Part shown: positions 13,514-14,088 of the stretch, in pieces
How positions within the stretch are numbered: the first letter of the stretch is position 1
Layout: each line of letters starts with the position of its first letter
DNA from: DASQWP01 sp050697555
GTDB lineage: Bacteria; Actinomycetota; Thermoleophilia; Gaiellales; Gaiellaceae
NCBI GenBank assembly: GCA_050697555.1
Contig: JBOHAD010000060.1
Location: forward strand, 1-14,088
Direction: 5' to 3'
DNA length: 14,088 bases
Position numbers and translations under genes: made by a program
Notes under the pieces: model-generated
What the model saw: only the letters and a program-made list of their open reading frames with translations
Databases searched by the model: none
Told to the model about the DNA's origin: nothing

Positions 13514-14088
13514 CTAGGGAGCGCCGGGGATCGCTTCGCTGGCGGTTTCGGCGATCTGCCCGATTTGTTCGATGATTGTGTCTACGTCGGGCGCCAGTAT
13601 CTCAGGGGGCGGGGACGGCGTGGGGGATGGGGAGGGCGAGCTGTCGCCACCTCCGGGCGGGGCAGCGGTCGGGGTCGTGGCGGCCGTTGGCGGTTGGCTC
13701 GCTTCAGTCGTGGGCGGGGGCGCACTCTTGGCGGCTGTTGCGGCTGTCGTCGCGGCTCGTGTTCGGGTGGTGGCGGCGCGCATGATCGTGCGTGTTGGGG
13801 TGGAGGTGGCGGTTGTGCCGCCGTGGGCGTTCTTGGCGCGGACGCGGACGCGAATTCTCGAGCGCAGGTCGGCTGCTCTCAGCCGGTATTTCGGCCCTCT
13901 GGCGTCTCGGATCGTGGTGCACGCTCGCCCGGCGGTGTTGCAGCGCAGCCAGCGGTAGGAGAAGCGGGTGGGTTTGCCGGCCCAGGTTCCCTTGCGCGCC
14001 TCGAGGACGCGTGCCACTCGCTTCGTTCCACGGATGCTGGGGCGGGCGACGTTTCGCGGCCGCGTGAGTCCGAGTCTCTCGAGCGTTC
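13514..14088 (-). CDS. Ig-like surface protein, C-terminal part (cut by window edge)
   Basis: The frame is open from the right edge to the TAG at 13516-13514, giving at least 191 residues. The visible domain (NVARPSIRGTKRVARVLEAR, then GTWAGKPTRFSYRWLRC, TIRDARGPKYRLRAADL, and VRVRAKNAHGGTTATSTPT) is the Ig-like repeat that occurs many times in large secreted proteins of Thermoleophilia: PxIxGxxxVGxxLxAxxGTW, YxWxRC, YxLxxxDxGxxIRVxVxAxN. A low-complexity Thr/Ala/Pro linker and a short acidic tail (ILAPDVDTIIEQIGQIAETA) follow, with no sortase or membrane anchor. It is probably a secreted or cell-wall-associated protein; the N-terminus and the number of repeats lie outside the window. The GTG at 14017 is internal to the domain and is not the real start. 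Confidence 0.78.
   Translation of the reverse strand, partial: TLERLGLTRPRNVARPSIRGTKRVARVLEARKGTWAGKPTRFSYRWLRCNTAGRACTTIRDARGPKYRLRAADLRSRIRVRVRAKNAHGGTTATSTPTRTIMRAATTRTRAATTAATAAKSAPPPTTEASQPPTAATTPTAAPPGGGDSSPSPSPTPSPPPEILAPDVDTIIEQIGQIAETASEAIPGAP

Noticed and set aside
1..14088. CRISPR array, insertion sequence, rRNA or prophage genes
   Set aside because: No regularly spaced direct repeats, transposase motifs, terminal inverted repeats with target duplications, rRNA segments or phage-like genes were seen.

Overview
The window is high-GC DNA with actinobacterial codon use. It most resembles the class Thermoleophilia (Gaiellales/Solirubrobacterales type). The evidence is an LVIVD-repeat secreted protein beside a DUF305 remnant, an Ig-like repeat surface protein of the style typical of that group, a zinc-finger-headed class III cyclase, and frequent GTGA start/stop overlaps. 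The taxonomic call is inference from gene content, not from a marker gene.

Layout. At the left edge is the start of a cold-shock protein (minus strand). Next (170-2404) comes a partly decayed block: the C-terminal half of a DUF305 protein, one intact secreted LVIVD-repeat protein, and the C-terminal remnant of a second LVIVD-type protein that carries an in-frame TAG. From 2460 to 6216 is a compact sulfur-handling locus. A LysR regulator is divergent from a persulfide-dioxygenase-like metallo-beta-lactamase-fold enzyme, which overlaps by 4 nt an unusual single reading frame joining an MFS transporter, a rhodanese domain and a DUF1059 domain. The DUF1059 part also has its own strong internal ribosome site. 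From 6360 to 8121 (minus) is a DrrAB-like ABC exporter whose ATPase and permease are broken by five single-base frameshifts. A DUF2277 protein (minus) and a mostly non-coding stretch with two inverted repeats follow.

The right part holds a small Arg/Ala-rich protein, a cysteine dioxygenase overlapping an LPG-synthase-type membrane protein, a PAS-GAF sensor kinase that lacks the expected phospho-acceptor H-box, a class III adenylate cyclase with a one-base frameshift near its N-terminus, and the C-terminal part of an Ig-like cell-surface protein running off the right edge.

How the genes may work together (inference): the dioxygenase-like enzyme would oxidise sulfane sulfur to sulfite, the rhodanese would move sulfane sulfur between acceptors, the fused MFS domain would carry a sulfur compound across the membrane, and LysR would control the unit. 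The cysteine dioxygenase 3 kb downstream feeds the same sulfite pool. The most interesting items are the MFS-rhodanese-DUF1059 frame, the HxQxDH change in the metallo-beta-lactamase-fold enzyme, the H-box-less kinase, and a leader element shared by the cold-shock gene and the ABC operon. Six single-base frameshifts plus one nonsense codon lie in otherwise well conserved reading frames. Uncorrected sequencing error must be excluded before calling these genes dead.
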